The notes beneath the pieces were generated by a model, which had not been told where the DNA came from, did no database searches, and was given only the letters and a program-made list of their open reading frames with translations. From Luteibacter sp. (GTDB taxonomy: Bacteria > Pseudomonadota > Gammaproteobacteria > Xanthomonadales > Rhodanobacteraceae), in the NCBI RefSeq assembly GCF_009912395.1, contig NZ_WNDO01000040.1, forward strand, positions 1-35,508: a stretch of 35,508 nucleotides of DNA, given 5' to 3'. Below, piece by piece: positions 22,575 through 31,005 of the stretch (the first letter of the stretch is position 1; each line of letters opens with the position of its first letter). A program made the position numbers and the translations under genes.

Positions 22575-25444
22575 ACCCCGTCTTCCATGGTGAGGATGGA
22601 AGGCAGCTCGTGGCCTTCGCCGGCACGCAGCAACTGCCAGGCGATGCCACCCAGGCCGGACATCAGGCCGGGCGCGAACGCGTCGCGCACGATGCCGCAT
22701 ACCGGTCCGTGGTCTTCCATCGAGGTGAGCCAGTGGGCCAGTAGCGATTCACGGGTGAGATCGCCCGGCGCCACGCCTTCGCGGATGGCGAGGTCCAGCA
22801 GCTCCCAGGCAGAACCGTCGCCATGGCAGACGGAGTGATTCCAGCCCAGTCCGAGGGTGGCGGTGGCATGGGCCGCGCGGCGAAGGCGTCGCTTCGCGTC
22901 GTCGCCGTCCTCGTCGGCACGTGACAATGCGATACCGACGGCGCCATGGCACCAGGCGGCCGCCGTCGGCGCGCCGGGCAGCAGGCGAAGATCCTTCCAG
23001 CCGGCCAGTGCCTCGTCGTACAACGCGTCGTCGAAGGCGAACGCTTCGCGCTCGAGCATTTCGCGATCCGCATCGGCATCCACACGATTCAGCTGGCGCA
23101 ACGCCCAACCGATACCCGTCGTGCCGTGGGCGAAACCACCGATGCCGTCGGGCCACTGGGTATGGGGCCACCATGCGCGGCCTCCCTCGCGGGTGGCCTT
23201 CTCGCCGAGGATACGTGCGAAGTCCCGAGCCATCGACAGGTAACGGGCATCGCCGCTGGCGCGGTGGAGCATCAGCAAGGCCGGAATCGCGCCAGCCGTG
23301 CCGGAAAGCACATCGGGCATGTCGTCGGCGGCGACGGCGTCGGGCAGCGTGTCGGCCAGCGCCATCGCATGGGTCACGCCTTGCGGATCGATGCCCCACG
23401 CGTGCAGGCGCAGGCGCACCCAGATCAGCGAGCCGATGCCGAAGTAACCGCCGGCCTGCGGAGGACGAATGCGGATGGCGTCCGCGCGTTGCGCAGCCCA
23501 TTTCGCTTCCGCGAGATCCATCGTGCGCAGCGTGGCGGCGAGCACGCCGTCGAGCCCGGTGACGGGGTCGGCGCGTCCGGCCAGCATCTCGCGGCGATAA
23601 CCTGCGACGAGCAGCGCGATGCCGGCGATGCCCCCGTAGACGTCGTGCCCCAGCGGACGCACGGCCCAGCCGAACGTGGGATCGAACACCGGGGCGATCC
23701 AGGCGATGCTGCCGTCCTCGCCGAGGATGGCGCTGCCCACGATGCCGCGCAGGACGTCGGCGGCGATGCGGCGACGACGTGCATCCAGGTCGCCCAGGCG
23801 TGGGCGCTCGGGCCATAGCGAGGTCTCTTCGGGCACCCAGCCTTCGTTGATGTACGCGCTGACGAGCGCGGCGTGGATGATGTTGCGTTCGAGGGTGAAG
23901 TCGGCATGCCGCCAATGCAGCAGGGCCTCGTCGACAAGGTTGCCGACCTTGCCCCAGCGCGTGCCGCGCGGACCATCCAGGCGTCCGTACGCCGGTGTGG
24001 TTTCGAACAGCGGAATGTCGCCTTCCAGCAGTTCGTCGATCTCGGCGGCGATGACCGTGGGCGACCCCGGTGCGGTGGCGACATTGCCTGCCATTCGTTC
24101 GAGCAGGGCGCGGGCGCGTTCGCGCGCCGCGTCCTCGTCGTGCAACGAGACAGGGTGCCAAAGCATGCGCCCCAGCTCCGCGTAGACCTCGGTGGCGCGG
24201 GTGACGACGCGGATGCGGCAGGGTTCGAAACTGCCGAGGATCGGACGCAGCGCACCGGCGGCGTCAAGCGCTTGCAGGGTTTCCGTAAGCGAATCGAAGC
24301 CGGCCAGCACATCGGGCCAGAAGCGCGACAGCACCGGTTCGGGACAGGGATGGTTCTGCGCCGCGGCTTCCACGGCGACCATGCGTGTACCTATGCGTAC
24401 GCGGTCGGTGCCGGCCTCGATCAGGTCCAGCTGCGCGAGCGCCGGTTGCTGGCCGGGCAGCGCGCCTAGCGCGGACATGTCCACGCCGCGCCAACCCAGG
24501 CCCATGCCGCGACCGGGCAGCATACCGATGCTGAGGACGGTGCCATCCACCGTTTGCCCCGCGCGATCCACCGCCGCGCCGAATCCGGAGGGGCGTGGCG
24601 TACGACGTGGGGTGAACAGGGTTTCGCAATCGATGACGTAGGGATGCGATCCGTGCGCGATCAGGTTCTCGGCATGCAGGTCGGTGCCGCCGAGCAATCG
24701 CATGACGGCCAGCCACTGGCCGATGCCGCGATAGAACGCGTGGAGTTCGTCGTCGCTTTCCGCGTGGCGATGCGTGACGTGCGCGCTCCAGCCATGCTCG
24801 GCGAAGCCGAGGGAGTGGGGCAGGCGCATCACCAGCGCTTCGGTATGCACGGGACGCAACTGGGCGAGAAAACCCGCCAGCGCGGCATCGACGGCCATCG
24901 GGCGCGGCTTGTAGACCAGGCGGCCGCCTTCGCAATGCAGCAGCGCCACGGTTTTTCCACCGCGGTGGCTGTCACCGGCACCGAACGAGAGCTGCCAAAG
25001 CTCACCCGGTTCGCGACCGTCGAGCAGGGGCGACAAGGTCGGGCGATCGGCGGCCCAGTGCCGCGCGAACGATAGCGCCGCGTCGCAGCGTTGCTCGACC
25101 AGGCGGCCGACGCGCGAGGCGAGGGTCGGGTAATGGAGGCGCAGGTCGTCCCAGAACGTATCGGTGGACGACATGGCCAGGAATTCGTGCCAGCGCCCTT
25201 CGCTGGTGTCCGCATGCAGGCGTCCCGTCTTGCGGGCTTCGTGCAGCTCCAGCACCAGCAGGCGCGCTAGCCTCGCATGCAGCACGGCATGCAGGGATTC
25301 GTCCACGGCGGCCAGGATCACGCCGCGTTCGCGATCGGTCAGGCCGGCGATCGTGTCGAGTTGGGCTGCCAGCCCACCCACGGCGGGGCGAAGCAGGCAG
25401 CCCAACGACACATCGAAATCGCCGGCGTCCGTGACGGACGCCAT
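22571..25444 (-). CDS. lanM: Class II lanthipeptide synthetase LanM
   Basis: A 957-residue bifunctional enzyme. The N-terminal half is the DUF4135 dehydratase/kinase-like domain that phosphorylates and eliminates Ser/Thr: KPRPM (179-183), GGTDLHAENLI (252-262, with D255, H257, N260) and DCETLF (272-277). The C-terminal half is the LanC-like cyclase with SGTAGAIPALL, GGFAHGTTGIGWAL and the zinc ligands Cys832 (WCHGAVGIAL), Cys873 and His874 (CHGDG). All catalytic motifs appear intact. The ATG at 25444 lies 4 bases after the precursor stop; the frame is open upstream to 25549, but that part overlaps the precursor and is low in quality. It installs lanthionine rings in the peptide encoded just upstream. 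Confidence 0.94.
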   Translation of the reverse strand: MASVTDAGDFDVSLGCLLRPAVGGLAAQLDTIAGLTDRERGVILAAVDESLHAVLHARLARLLVLELHEARKTGRLHADTSEGRWHEFLAMSSTDTFWDDLRLHYPTLASRVGRLVEQRCDAALSFARHWAADRPTLSPLLDGREPGELWQLSFGAGDSHRGGKTVALLHCEGGRLVYKPRPMAVDAALAGFLAQLRPVHTEALVMRLPHSLGFAEHGWSAHVTHRHAESDDELHAFYRGIGQWLAVMRLLGGTDLHAENLIAHGSHPYVIDCETLFTPRRTPRPSGFGAAVDRAGQTVDGTVLSIGMLPGRGMGLGWRGVDMSALGALPGQQPALAQLDLIEAGTDRVRIGTRMVAVEAAAQNHPCPEPVLSRFWPDVLAGFDSLTETLQALDAAGALRPILGSFEPCRIRVVTRATEVYAELGRMLWHPVSLHDEDAARERARALLERMAGNVATAPGSPTVIAAEIDELLEGDIPLFETTPAYGRLDGPRGTRWGKVGNLVDEALLHWRHADFTLERNIIHAALVSAYINEGWVPEETSLWPERPRLGDLDARRRRIAADVLRGIVGSAILGEDGSIAWIAPVFDPTFGWAVRPLGHDVYGGIAGIALLVAGYRREMLAGRADPVTGLDGVLAATLRTMDLAEAKWAAQRADAIRIRPPQAGGYFGIGSLIWVRLRLHAWGIDPQGVTHAMALADTLPDAVAADDMPDVLSGTAGAIPALLMLHRASGDARYLSMARDFARILGEKATREGGRAWWPHTQWPDGIGGFAHGTTGIGWALRQLNRVDADADREMLEREAFAFDDALYDEALAGWKDLRLLPGAPTAAAWCHGAVGIALSRADEDGDDAKRRLRRAAHATATLGLGWNHSVCHGDGSAWELLDLAIREGVAPGDLTRESLLAHWLTSMEDHGPVCGIVRDAFAPGLMSGLGGIAWQLLRAGEGHELPSILTMEDGV

Positions 25445-25448
25445 GCGA

Positions 25449-25631
25449 TCAGCAGCAGAAGCGGGTACGCGAGCCCGTACAGGCCGTACCACAACCGCCG
25501 ACGGTGGTCGGGATCGCCTCGTTGGCGATCTCGGACTCGGCGAACGCACCAGCGGCGTAGAGCGGGCCGGCCGGGTTGTCGCTACCGGCTTCGTTGCGCC
25601 ACAGGCTGTTCACGTCGTTGTACTTCTCCAT
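25449..25631 (-). CDS. lanA: Lanthipeptide precursor peptide LanA
   Basis: A 60-residue peptide starting MEKYNDVNSLWRNEAGS, with an acidic leader and a likely Gly-Gly processing site at 45-46 (TTVGG). The predicted core is CGTACTGSRTRFCC (47-60): four Cys, three Thr, one Ser, two Arg. All cysteines of the peptide lie in this core and none in the leader. The leader is not of the Nif11 or nitrile-hydratase type. The ATG has GAGG upstream and the stop is 4 bases from lanM, so the two are coupled. Ring pattern cannot be read from the sequence; Thr49 to Cys51 and Thr/Ser52-56 to Cys59/60 are the simplest options. Precursor identity rests on composition and position before lanM. Confidence 0.9.
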   Translation of the reverse strand: MEKYNDVNSLWRNEAGSDNPAGPLYAAGAFAESEIANEAIPTTVGGCGTACTGSRTRFCC

Positions 25632-25781
25632 GGTTCCGCCCTCTATCTGTAAGTGACAGTTGCAAGGAAGAACGCGCCGCACGGTCTGGACGTGCGAGTG
25701 GCGAAGTACTTGAAGACGGCATGCCAACCGGCAAGACCATCGACCCCTGGGCGCGCGAAGGGACAGGGCCCTCCGTCGGCG

Positions 25782-25811
25782 GTTCTAAAAACGAATCGGG
25801 AGGAAAGTCAA
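25782..25811 (-). promoter_or_regulatory. Candidate promoter of the lanthipeptide operon
   Basis: On the minus strand TTGACT (25806-25811), 18 bases, TAGAAC (25782-25787). The leader RNA to the lanA ATG at 25631 would be about 145 nt. A small palindrome ATCG-TTT-CGAT (25811-25821) touches the -35 and could be an operator. No second candidate as good was seen in the 25632-25963 gap, which holds no gene. Confidence 0.45.
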
Positions 25812-25930
25812 TCGTTTCGATCGGCGGGCCGCGAATGCGCATGGATGATGTTTTTCAGTGTGTGTACGGTCGTCGATCTTTTGCCGTTTTTGTGTAGGTG
25901 CGGTGATGGCGCGTTCGCCGCCGCTGGCGG

Positions 25931-25963
25931 GAGCGGAACTCTATCTGGGCTATATTTCCGCTC
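25931..25963. promoter_or_regulatory. Inverted repeat abutting the LacI-family start codon
   Basis: GAGCGGAA (25931-25938) and TTCCGCTC (25956-25963) form a perfect 8-bp inverted repeat around 17 bases, ending exactly before the ATG at 25964. TATATT (25951-25956) looks like a -10 element 7 bases before the ATG. It may be an autoregulatory operator or an mRNA hairpin, depending on the transcription start. Confidence 0.4.
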
Positions 25964-26977
25964 ATGTCCACGCGCGCATCCTCTTCCCGCATCACCGCAA
26001 AAGACGTCGCCGAACGAGCCGGCGTGTCGATCTCGGCCGTTTCCCGCACCTTCACCGAAGGGGCCAGCGTGTCCGAGCGGACACGCCAACGCGTCACCGC
26101 GGCCGCCGACGAACTCGGCTACCGCCCGAACCAGCTGGCGCGCAGCCTCATGACCGGGCGCACGGCTCTGATCGGGCTGGTGTCCAACCATTTCGCCAAT
26201 CCCGCCTTCATGGAAGTGTTCGACCTGTTCACCCGCGAGTTGCAGGCGCGTGGCCTGCGTCCGCTGCTGGCGAACCTGGGCGAAGACGAGGACGGCCGCG
26301 CCGCGCTGGACATGCTCCGGCAGTACAGCGTGGACGCGGTGTTGATCGCCACCTCGGCACCGCCGGATGGCTTCGCGGCGTCGTGCAAGGAAGCAGGCAT
26401 GCCGGTGTTGCACGTGTTCGGTCGGGCGGGGCGTTCGTCACCGGTGCCGGTGGCGACGGTGGATAACGTCGCTGGCGGCAGCCTGGTTGGCGAGGCGATG
26501 CTCGCCTGTGGACGCAAGCGCTTGGCCTTCATCGGTGGCTCCGCGCACGACGCCTCCACGATCGACCGTGGCGACGGTTTCGCTCGGGCCGTGGGCAATG
26601 CGCTCACTCGCAGCATCCATGCGGGCGACTACACGCACGAACACGGACGCAAGGCGATGCTCGGCCTGCTGGACGAAGGCAAGCCGATCGACGCGGTGTT
26701 CTGCGCCGATGACGTGCTGGCGCTGGGTGCGATCGATGCCTGTCGCGAGCGTGGCGTGACGGTGCCCGACGATATCGCCGTTGTCGGCTTCGACGACATG
26801 CCGCTGGCGTCCTGGGCGTCCTATTCGCTCACGACCGTGCGCCAACCCATCCGCGCGATGGTGCTGCACGCGATCGAGCGTATCGTCGCCTGGACCGGCG
26901 ACGACACGGCCACGCCGCGTAGCCGCCTCTTTCCGTGCGAACTGGTCTGGCGCGACAGCCTGCGCAAACCGGCTTGA
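25964..26977 (+). CDS. LacI/GalR-family transcriptional regulator
   Basis: A 337-residue repressor-type regulator. The N-terminal LacI headpiece is clear (ITAKDVAERAGVSISAVSRTF, then SERTRQRVTAAADELGYRPNQLARSL), followed by a periplasmic-binding-protein-like effector domain (TALIGLVSNHFANPAFMEVF, CADDVLALGAIDACRERGV, VVGFDDMPLASW). Its most likely target is the perfect palindrome at 28159-28176 between the oxidoreductase and dioxygenase genes next to it. It is also divergent from the lanthipeptide operon and might influence it. The effector is probably a sugar or polyol, by family. No Shine-Dalgarno is visible, and a -10-like TATATT lies 7 bases upstream, so the mRNA may be leaderless. Confidence 0.9.
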   Translation: MSTRASSSRITAKDVAERAGVSISAVSRTFTEGASVSERTRQRVTAAADELGYRPNQLARSLMTGRTALIGLVSNHFANPAFMEVFDLFTRELQARGLRPLLANLGEDEDGRAALDMLRQYSVDAVLIATSAPPDGFAASCKEAGMPVLHVFGRAGRSSPVPVATVDNVAGGSLVGEAMLACGRKRLAFIGGSAHDASTIDRGDGFARAVGNALTRSIHAGDYTHEHGRKAMLGLLDEGKPIDAVFCADDVLALGAIDACRERGVTVPDDIAVVGFDDMPLASWASYSLTTVRQPIRAMVLHAIERIVAWTGDDTATPRSRLFPCELVWRDSLRKPA

Positions 26978-26981
26978 GGCG

Positions 26982-28097
26982 TCAGACGTCGACCCAGCGG
27001 CGTTCGCTCGCCGAGACCAGGGCCGCCGCGATCACCCGGTCCACTTCGTAGCCGTCGCGAAAGGTCGGCCACACCGACTCGCCCGTGGCGATTGCCTGCA
27101 GGAAGTCGCGCGCCTCGATCACGATCTGCTCGTTGTAGCCGGTGCCGTGGCCCACGCCTTGGTTGAAAGCGAGGTAGTCCGGATGCGCAGGCCCCATCAG
27201 CAGCTTCTGGAATCCCCGCCGCGACGGCTCGCGCGACGCGTCGTACAGCCATAGCGCGTTCTGGTCTTCCTGGTCGAAAGCGATCGCCCCACGCGTGCCG
27301 GTGATGCGATAGGTGTAGCCCATCTTCCTGCCGGCCGCCATGCGACTGAAGCTGACGCTACCGCTGGCGCCGTTGGCGAATCGCAACAGCATCTGCCCCA
27401 GGTCGTCGTTTTCCACGGCCTCGGGGCCGTGCGGGCCGGGACGCGTCGCCTGGGCGATACGCGTATCCGCCACGAGGCTCTCGATGGGCCCGACGAGGCG
27501 CAGGCAGGCGTTGACGATATGCGTCGCGACATCGCCCAGCGCACCCGCCTCCGTGCCGGTGGCGATGCGCGTGCGCCAGGAAGCGGGCAGGGTGGGATCG
27601 TGTAGGTAATCCTCGACGTGTTCCGCGGTGACCTGGATCACTTCGCCGATCTCGCCCGAGGCGATGATCTGCCGCGCGAGCTGGCTGGCCGGGGTGCGGA
27701 TGTAGTTGAAGCCGGTCATGTTGGCCAGGCCGGCACGCTCGATAGCCTCGGTCATCGCGAGGGATTCATCCGCGCTGGCACCGAGGGGCTTCTCGCAGAA
27801 CACCGGTTTCCCGGCGGCCACGCAGGCCATCACCATGTCCTTGTGCGTTCGTGGTGGCGTGGCGATCACCACGGCATCCACCGCCGGATCGTCCACCAGC
27901 TGGCGCCAGTCGCCGGTGGAGCGCCGCCAGCCCCAGCGTCGCGCATGTTCCGCTGCGCCTTCGGCGGTGGACGTCGCCAACATCTCGCACACCGGCAGCA
28001 GCGTGGGTTCGAAGATCGCCCCGACGGCCTGGAACGCCACGGTATGCGCCTTGCCCATGTAGCCCGCGCCGATCAGCCCTATCCGCACAACGCCCAT
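26982..28097 (-). CDS. Gfo/Idh/MocA-family NAD(P)-dependent oxidoreductase
   Basis: A 371-residue dehydrogenase. The Rossmann fingerprint is GLIGAGYMGKAH near residue 7, and the family's EKP motif is in VFCEKPLGASADES. The C-terminal domain (GALGDVATHIVNACLRLVGPIESL) holds the substrate site with the H-bearing GDxxxH pattern. Such enzymes oxidise sugars or inositols at one hydroxyl. It is convergent with the LacI-family gene (stop-to-stop gap of 4 bp) and divergent from the PhyH-type dioxygenase gene, with a LacI-type operator between. Substrate unknown; the neighbours suggest a small carbohydrate-derivative catabolic unit. Confidence 0.9.
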   Translation of the reverse strand: MGVVRIGLIGAGYMGKAHTVAFQAVGAIFEPTLLPVCEMLATSTAEGAAEHARRWGWRRSTGDWRQLVDDPAVDAVVIATPPRTHKDMVMACVAAGKPVFCEKPLGASADESLAMTEAIERAGLANMTGFNYIRTPASQLARQIIASGEIGEVIQVTAEHVEDYLHDPTLPASWRTRIATGTEAGALGDVATHIVNACLRLVGPIESLVADTRIAQATRPGPHGPEAVENDDLGQMLLRFANGASGSVSFSRMAAGRKMGYTYRITGTRGAIAFDQEDQNALWLYDASREPSRRGFQKLLMGPAHPDYLAFNQGVGHGTGYNEQIVIEARDFLQAIATGESVWPTFRDGYEVDRVIAAALVSASERRWVDV

Positions 28098-28158
28098 CGC
28101 GAGGTATCCCTATTGGTGGAGGTGGAATGGTGTCGACTCTACGCATGCTGCACTGCGG

Positions 28159-28176
28159 TTTGCAAGCGCTTGCAAA
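28159..28176. promoter_or_regulatory. LacI-family operator, perfect 18-bp palindrome
   Basis: TTTGCAAGCGCTTGCAAA is fully symmetrical with the central CG step typical of LacI/GalR operators (TGCAA-GCGC-TTGCA). It lies between the divergent oxidoreductase (start 28097) and dioxygenase (start 28238), so one repressor dimer could control both. The LacI-family protein encoded at 25964-26977 is the obvious candidate. Confidence 0.75.
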
Positions 28177-28237
28177 AAGGCCTAGCGTGATGCTCGACAC
28201 GTCCACCACAGGCCGCCAGACGCGGCAGGAGTCCGTC

Positions 28238-29125
28238 ATGAGCGCTTCCGCCCCATCGCTACGCCCCGCCTTCCCGTTGCGCGTCTTCACCGAAGCGGAC
28301 TTGGACACCGACGCCATCGTGACCGAACTGCTGGAAGGCGCGGGGGCGGTGATTCTGCGCGACTTGTTCACGGCCGCCGAGATCGCCGAGGCACGACGCA
28401 TCGTCATGGCCGAATCCGATGACGACATGGGTGGCGCGAAGGTCACGCATTTCCAGGGCGATGCGGAAAAGGCAGGGCGGATCAACCTGCAACGCCGGGT
28501 CTGGAACCTGCTCGCGAAAGGCGATGTGTTTTCCCGGATGGCCGCGCATCCGGCGATCATGACGGTCATGCGGGCCTTCCTCGGCACCGAGTTCATCATG
28601 GGCTCGATCGCCGCCAACCGCATCCTGCCCGGTGGCCCGGGCCAGGAGCCGCACATCGACTATCCCTATTGGGATTACCACTCACCCGAAACGCATCCGG
28701 TGCGAATCAACGCCTCGTTTCCCCTGAACGCGCAGGTGACGATCATGCTCGATCCGTTCACCGCCGAAACCGGTGCCACGGCCTTCGTGCCCGGCACACA
28801 ACGCGAGCTGCGTTATCCCGACGAAGGCGACGGTTTCTTCGACCGCTGCGAACGGATGCTCGGCGAAGCGGGCGACACGGTGGTGTTCTTTGGCGCGGTC
28901 TGGCATTGCGCGATGCCGAATCGGAGTCGCATCGACCGCTCGGCGATCATCACCCAGTACCTGCCCAAGTTCGTCAAACCGATGGAAGACCTGCCGGCCG
29001 CGCTTCCTGCGGCGTTCGTGAAGCAGGCCAGCCCAGATATCCGCCAGCTTCTTGGACTCAACTATCCCTATCCGGAAGTGCTGGACGCAGCGCGAGGCGG
29101 CAACAAGGAAGGCCGCGGATACTGA
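28238..29125 (+). CDS. PhyH-type Fe(II)/2-oxoglutarate dioxygenase
   Basis: A 295-residue phytanoyl-CoA-dioxygenase-family protein. The iron ligands appear as H-x-D in EPHIDYPYWDYH and a distal His in GAVWHCAMPNRS, with a nearby Arg for 2-oxoglutarate. The family hydroxylates small lipids, amino acids and natural products. The ATG at 28238 has an ideal AGGAG 6 bases upstream; the frame is open far upstream, but that part overlaps the divergent gene and is not coding. It shares an operator region with the Gfo/Idh/MocA gene. Because it is near the lanthipeptide operon, tailoring of the peptide is conceivable, but joint regulation with the dehydrogenase makes catabolism more likely. Confidence 0.88.
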   Translation: MSASAPSLRPAFPLRVFTEADLDTDAIVTELLEGAGAVILRDLFTAAEIAEARRIVMAESDDDMGGAKVTHFQGDAEKAGRINLQRRVWNLLAKGDVFSRMAAHPAIMTVMRAFLGTEFIMGSIAANRILPGGPGQEPHIDYPYWDYHSPETHPVRINASFPLNAQVTIMLDPFTAETGATAFVPGTQRELRYPDEGDGFFDRCERMLGEAGDTVVFFGAVWHCAMPNRSRIDRSAIITQYLPKFVKPMEDLPAALPAAFVKQASPDIRQLLGLNYPYPEVLDAARGGNKEGRGY

Positions 29126-29979
29126 GCCACGCGGGCATGGATGAAGTGCATCACGTCGTCCATCACCGGCGCGATGCGATGCAGGGGCCCGAGGGCGAAC
29201 ACGAGCTTTTCGTGCCCCAGGCCCGGGTAAAGCTTCAGCTCGACAGGTTCGCCCATCTGCCGATAGCGCCCCTCAAGCGAGATCGCTTCGATCGGATAGA
29301 CCACGGTATCGGCTTCGCCTTGCAGCAGCAGGGCAGGCGGCTCGTCACCGTCAACGAAGTTGATCGGTTGCGAACGCGCCTGTTCCTCGGGCGTAGCGCC
29401 GAACATATCCGCGTAGGCGGGTTCGTCGAAGGGGATGAAGTCGAACGCACCCGCGACGCCAATTAATCCCGCAAGATCGCGCGGCTTCATGCCCACCTGC
29501 GCGAGCCAGCGTTTGTCGGTGGCGAGCATCGCGGCGATATGCCCGCCGGACGAATGGCCCATCACGAAGAGATGCGTCGGATCGCCACCGTAGTCCACCG
29601 CATGCTGGCGTGCCCAGGCCACGGCATGCGCGCCATCCATCAGGAAGCCGTCCATGCGGACGGTGGGCCACGGCCGGTAGTCGGCGATCATGGCGACCAC
29701 GCCCTGGCGAGCCAGCGCCTCGCCGACCCAGCGATACCACTGGCGGCGGCCCCGTTGCCAGTCGCCACCATAGAAGTACACGACGACCGGCGCGCCCACG
29801 ACGTGCTCCGGGGAGTACACGTCCAACGCGATGCCGTGCTCGGTGTCGAACACGATATCCCGGTGGGCGATGACCCCTTCGGAGGGCTGAATAGCGTTCA
29901 CCGCGCCAAGGAACGTGGCACGGCAACCGGCTAGGCCCGTGAGGCAGGCGCAGGCGAAGAGGAGGGCGAGAAAGCGCAT
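29068..29979 (-). CDS. Lipoprotein alpha/beta hydrolase (HSL/carboxylesterase type)
   Basis: A 303-residue esterase-like protein with a lipoprotein signal (ACLTGLAGC, lipidated Cys19). The oxyanion region reads VYFYGGDW where the family usually has HGGG/HGGDW, so the first His is Tyr. The nucleophile is Ser143 in GHSSGG, the acid is likely in GEADTVVYP, and the His in LYPGLGHEKL. It is probably anchored in the membrane, facing the periplasm. The last 58 bp overlap the convergent dioxygenase gene end. Divergent from prmC with only 34 bp between starts. Substrate unknown. Confidence 0.85.
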   Translation of the reverse strand: MRFLALLFACACLTGLAGCRATFLGAVNAIQPSEGVIAHRDIVFDTEHGIALDVYSPEHVVGAPVVVYFYGGDWQRGRRQWYRWVGEALARQGVVAMIADYRPWPTVRMDGFLMDGAHAVAWARQHAVDYGGDPTHLFVMGHSSGGHIAAMLATDKRWLAQVGMKPRDLAGLIGVAGAFDFIPFDEPAYADMFGATPEEQARSQPINFVDGDEPPALLLQGEADTVVYPIEAISLEGRYRQMGEPVELKLYPGLGHEKLVFALGPLHRIAPVMDDVMHFIHARVAQYPRPSLLPPRAASSTSG

Positions 29980-30013
29980 ACGCTAATTGTAGGCCTGCCC
30001 TTAGAATACGTTC

Positions 30014-30832
30014 ATGACCAATGTACGCACGATTCTTCGAAATTCGGCCGAAATGCTCGGCGAACGTCTCGAAGCCGAACTCCTGCTGGCCCATGTGCTG
30101 GGCGTGAATCGTGCGTGGTTCTTCGCCCATGCCGATGACGAGATCGGCGGTCAGGACAACGAGCGCTTCGATGCCTTGGTGGCGCGGCGGGCAGACGGCG
30201 AGCCCGTGGCCTATATCACTGGGCGCCGAGACTTCTGGTCGTTGTCTCTGGAGGTATCTCCAGCCACCCTCATTCCTCGCCCGGAAACCGAGCTGCTGGT
30301 TGAGTTGGCTTTGGCGCATCTCCCCACTGGGGGGCGAGTGCTGGACCTCGGCACGGGTTCGGGAGCCATCGCGCTGGCCATCGCAAAGGAACGTCCTGAT
30401 GCCGAGGTGGTTGCGGTCGATGTGAGCGCCGGAGCGCTCGAGGTGGCCGTGCGGAACGCACGGACGCTAGGGCTGGAACGCGTCGACTTCCGACTGGGTG
30501 ACTGGCTGGCACCCGTCATTGGCGAACGCTATGCGGTGATCGCCAGCAATCCGCCGTACATCGAGTCGACGGATGAACATCTTTCCCAGGGTGATCTGCG
30601 GTTCGAACCGATGAGCGCCCTGGCTTCGGGCATCGATGGTCTTGACGACATACGCCGGTTGGCGACTCTGGCGGGGACGCATGTCGTTGAAGGTGGATGG
30701 CTGTTGATGGAGCATGGCTGGCGTCAAGGCGATTCGGTGCGGACGATTCTGGCGGAGGCTGGCTGGATCGACGTCCATACCTGGCAGGACCTGGAAGGTA
30801 GGGACAGGGTGACAGGCGGCAGGGCCGCCTGA
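30014..30832 (+). CDS. prmC: Release-factor glutamine methyltransferase
   Basis: A 272-residue SAM-dependent enzyme that methylates the GGQ glutamine of RF1 and RF2. It shows the N-terminal helical RF-binding domain ([15 protein letters not shown]), the [10 protein letters not shown] block, the SAM motif [16 protein letters not shown] and the catalytic NPPY at 179-182 (SNPPYIES). Length and layout are normal. There is no clear Shine-Dalgarno; a TAGAAT six bases before the ATG (30002-30007) could be a -10 of a leaderless transcript. It is usually linked to prfA, but here it stands beside an esterase gene and an Rhs unit. Confidence 0.93.
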   Translation: MTNVRTILRNSAEMLGERLEAELLLAHVLGVNRAWFFAHADDEIGGQDNERFDALVARRADGEPVAYITGRRDFWSLSLEVSPATLIPRPETELLVELALAHLPTGGRVLDLGTGSGAIALAIAKERPDAEVVAVDVSAGALEVAVRNARTLGLERVDFRLGDWLAPVIGERYAVIASNPPYIESTDEHLSQGDLRFEPMSALASGIDGLDDIRRLATLAGTHVVEGGWLLMEHGWRQGDSVRTILAEAGWIDVHTWQDLEGRDRVTGGRAA

Positions 30833-30839
30833 TTGTCCC

Positions 30840-30869
30840 TTGACGTCTTCGCAAGAAATTGCCTAGTCT
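30840..30869 (+). promoter_or_regulatory. Candidate promoter of the Rhs-lipoprotein unit
   Basis: TTGACG (30840-30845), 18 bases, TAGTCT (30864-30869), just after the prmC stop. The start codon of the Rhs gene is at 31006, so the leader would be about 130 nt. No terminator was seen between prmC and this point. Confidence 0.5.
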
Positions 30870-31005
30870 CCATGCCGTCGGTCACGGATCGACGGGGGAC
30901 TTTTCGAGCGATGCGATGTGTGCTGCCACGATGGCGGCACCCTGTCTTGTGCCCAAGGCATCCGCGATGCCCCTCCACATGATGTGATGAGAGCCGAGGT
31001 GACGG

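Noticed and set aside
27851-28237. Upstream extension of the PhyH-type dioxygenase frame
   Set aside because: It overlaps the divergent oxidoreductase gene and the LacI operator; the ATG at 28238 has an ideal AGGAG.
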